Positions 6,375-6,843 of a DNA stretch of 6,843 nucleotides are shown here, in pieces. Below the pieces are notes generated by a model, which made no database searches, was not told where the DNA came from, and saw only the letters and a program-made list of their open reading frames with translations. This DNA comes from an uncultured Paracoccaceae bacterium. Lineage in GTDB: Bacteria; Pseudomonadota; Alphaproteobacteria; Rhodobacterales; Rhodobacteraceae. The stretch spans positions 1 to 6,843 of the forward strand of contig CALEZJ010000120.1 in NCBI GenBank assembly GCA_937927885.1, given 5' to 3'. The position numbers were made by a program, and so were the translations under genes. Within the stretch, counting starts at the first letter, position 1; each line of letters begins with the position of its first letter.

Positions 6375-6843
6375 TCAATAGTGGAACTGGGCGGGAAGCC
6401 AGGTGGCGAGGCCGGGGAACAGGATCACGGCCAGCAGGGCCAGGGCAAAGCTGAGGACGAACCAGCCAACCCAGGGAATGGTCTTTTCGACGCTGACACC
6501 AGCGATGCGGCTGGTGACGAGCAGGTTCACGGCCATGGGCGGGGTAAAGGTGCCGATGGCGATGGCCATCGTGATGAGGATGCCGAACCACACCGGATCC
6601 CAGCCAAAGATTCGCATCAGCGGCACCATCAGCGGCAGGAAGATCAGGAAGATCGACACCCCGTCCAGAACCACGCCGATCAGCAGCAGCATCGTCATGA
6701 TCAGGATCATGGTTCCCAGGCTGCCCAGGTCCAGCGCCACGATGGCATCCACCACCGGATCGGCGATGCCCAATGTGGTGACGGCATAGGCAAAGATGCT
6801 GGCCAGCGAGATGACGACCATGATCACCGCCGAGGTTTCGGCC
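6375..6843 (-). CDS. dctM: TRAP transporter large permease subunit, DctM family, C-terminal part
   Basis: The frame is open to the window edge, so only the last ~155 residues are present; family members are about 430 residues. The chain is almost entirely hydrophobic, with about four or five membrane segments. It contains the family motif GTFTPPMAVNLLV (around 6516-6554), and an internal loop with SRIAGVSVEKTI precedes the last transmembrane segment. DctM is the inner-membrane channel subunit that, with the small DctQ subunit, uses an ion gradient to move substrate released by DctP. DctQ is expected upstream, outside the window. The TGA at 6375-6377 is 20 bp before the dctP start, so the genes are co-transcribed. 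In some members DctQ and DctM are fused, which cannot be excluded here. Confidence 0.93.
   Translation of the reverse strand, partial: AETSAVIMVVISLASIFAYAVTTLGIADPVVDAIVALDLGSLGTMILIMTMLLLIGVVLDGVSIFLIFLPLMVPLMRIFGWDPVWFGILITMAIAIGTFTPPMAVNLLVTSRIAGVSVEKTIPWVGWFVLSFALALLAVILFPGLATWLPAQFHY

Noticed and set aside
5047..6381. Long plus-strand open frame (444 codons) opposite the dctP and aldolase genes
   Set aside because: It is antisense to two clearly recognisable genes with signal peptide, motifs and ribosome binding sites. Its product is rich in His, Arg and Gly with no family features, as expected of a GC-rich shadow frame.

Overview
The window reads as DNA from a high-GC alphaproteobacterium, most likely of the Rhodobacterales/Paracoccaceae type. 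This is inferred from the strongly G/C-ended codons of the outer genes, a DctP-DctM TRAP transporter operon, and a fragment resembling the rhizobial and rhodobacterial DUF1612/HTH plasmid protein family. No rRNA, tRNA, CRISPR array or intact insertion sequence was seen.

Left part (1-2973, plus strand). The first gene is the 3' portion of a UvrD/RecB/AddA-type helicase with a C-terminal PD-(D/E)XK nuclease; its start lies outside the window. After a 267-bp gap comes a complete 396-aa gene for a second, stand-alone PD-(D/E)XK nuclease-fold protein, resembling the Pfam PDDEXK_4 group. This gene is much richer in A/T than its surroundings and starts with TTG behind a good ribosome binding site. 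The fall in G/C begins inside the last ~130 bp of the helicase gene. The nuclease looks horizontally acquired, and the pair resembles accessory or defence-type DNA more than housekeeping DNA.

Middle part (2974-4562). This is a low-density mosaic: a 5'-truncated minus-strand remnant of a DUF1612/HTH-type protein, a small secreted four-cysteine protein of unknown function, and a 525-bp stretch with several strong inverted repeats and one weakly supported open frame.

Right part (4563-6843, minus strand). This is a tightly spaced catabolic operon, read from right to left: dctM-type TRAP large permease subunit (5' end outside the window), dctP-type periplasmic solute-binding protein with a twin-arginine-like signal, and an HpcH/HpaI-family aldolase. 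The gaps are 20 and 22 bp, each containing a clear Shine-Dalgarno sequence. The likely logic is that the TRAP system imports an organic or sugar acid and the aldolase cleaves a 2-oxo-acid intermediate derived from it. The aldolase has lysine where E. coli HpaI has its catalytic arginine.

The best candidate for something not routinely described is the AT-rich PD-(D/E)XK gene next to the helicase-nuclease. The sequence alone does not prove that the two form a system.
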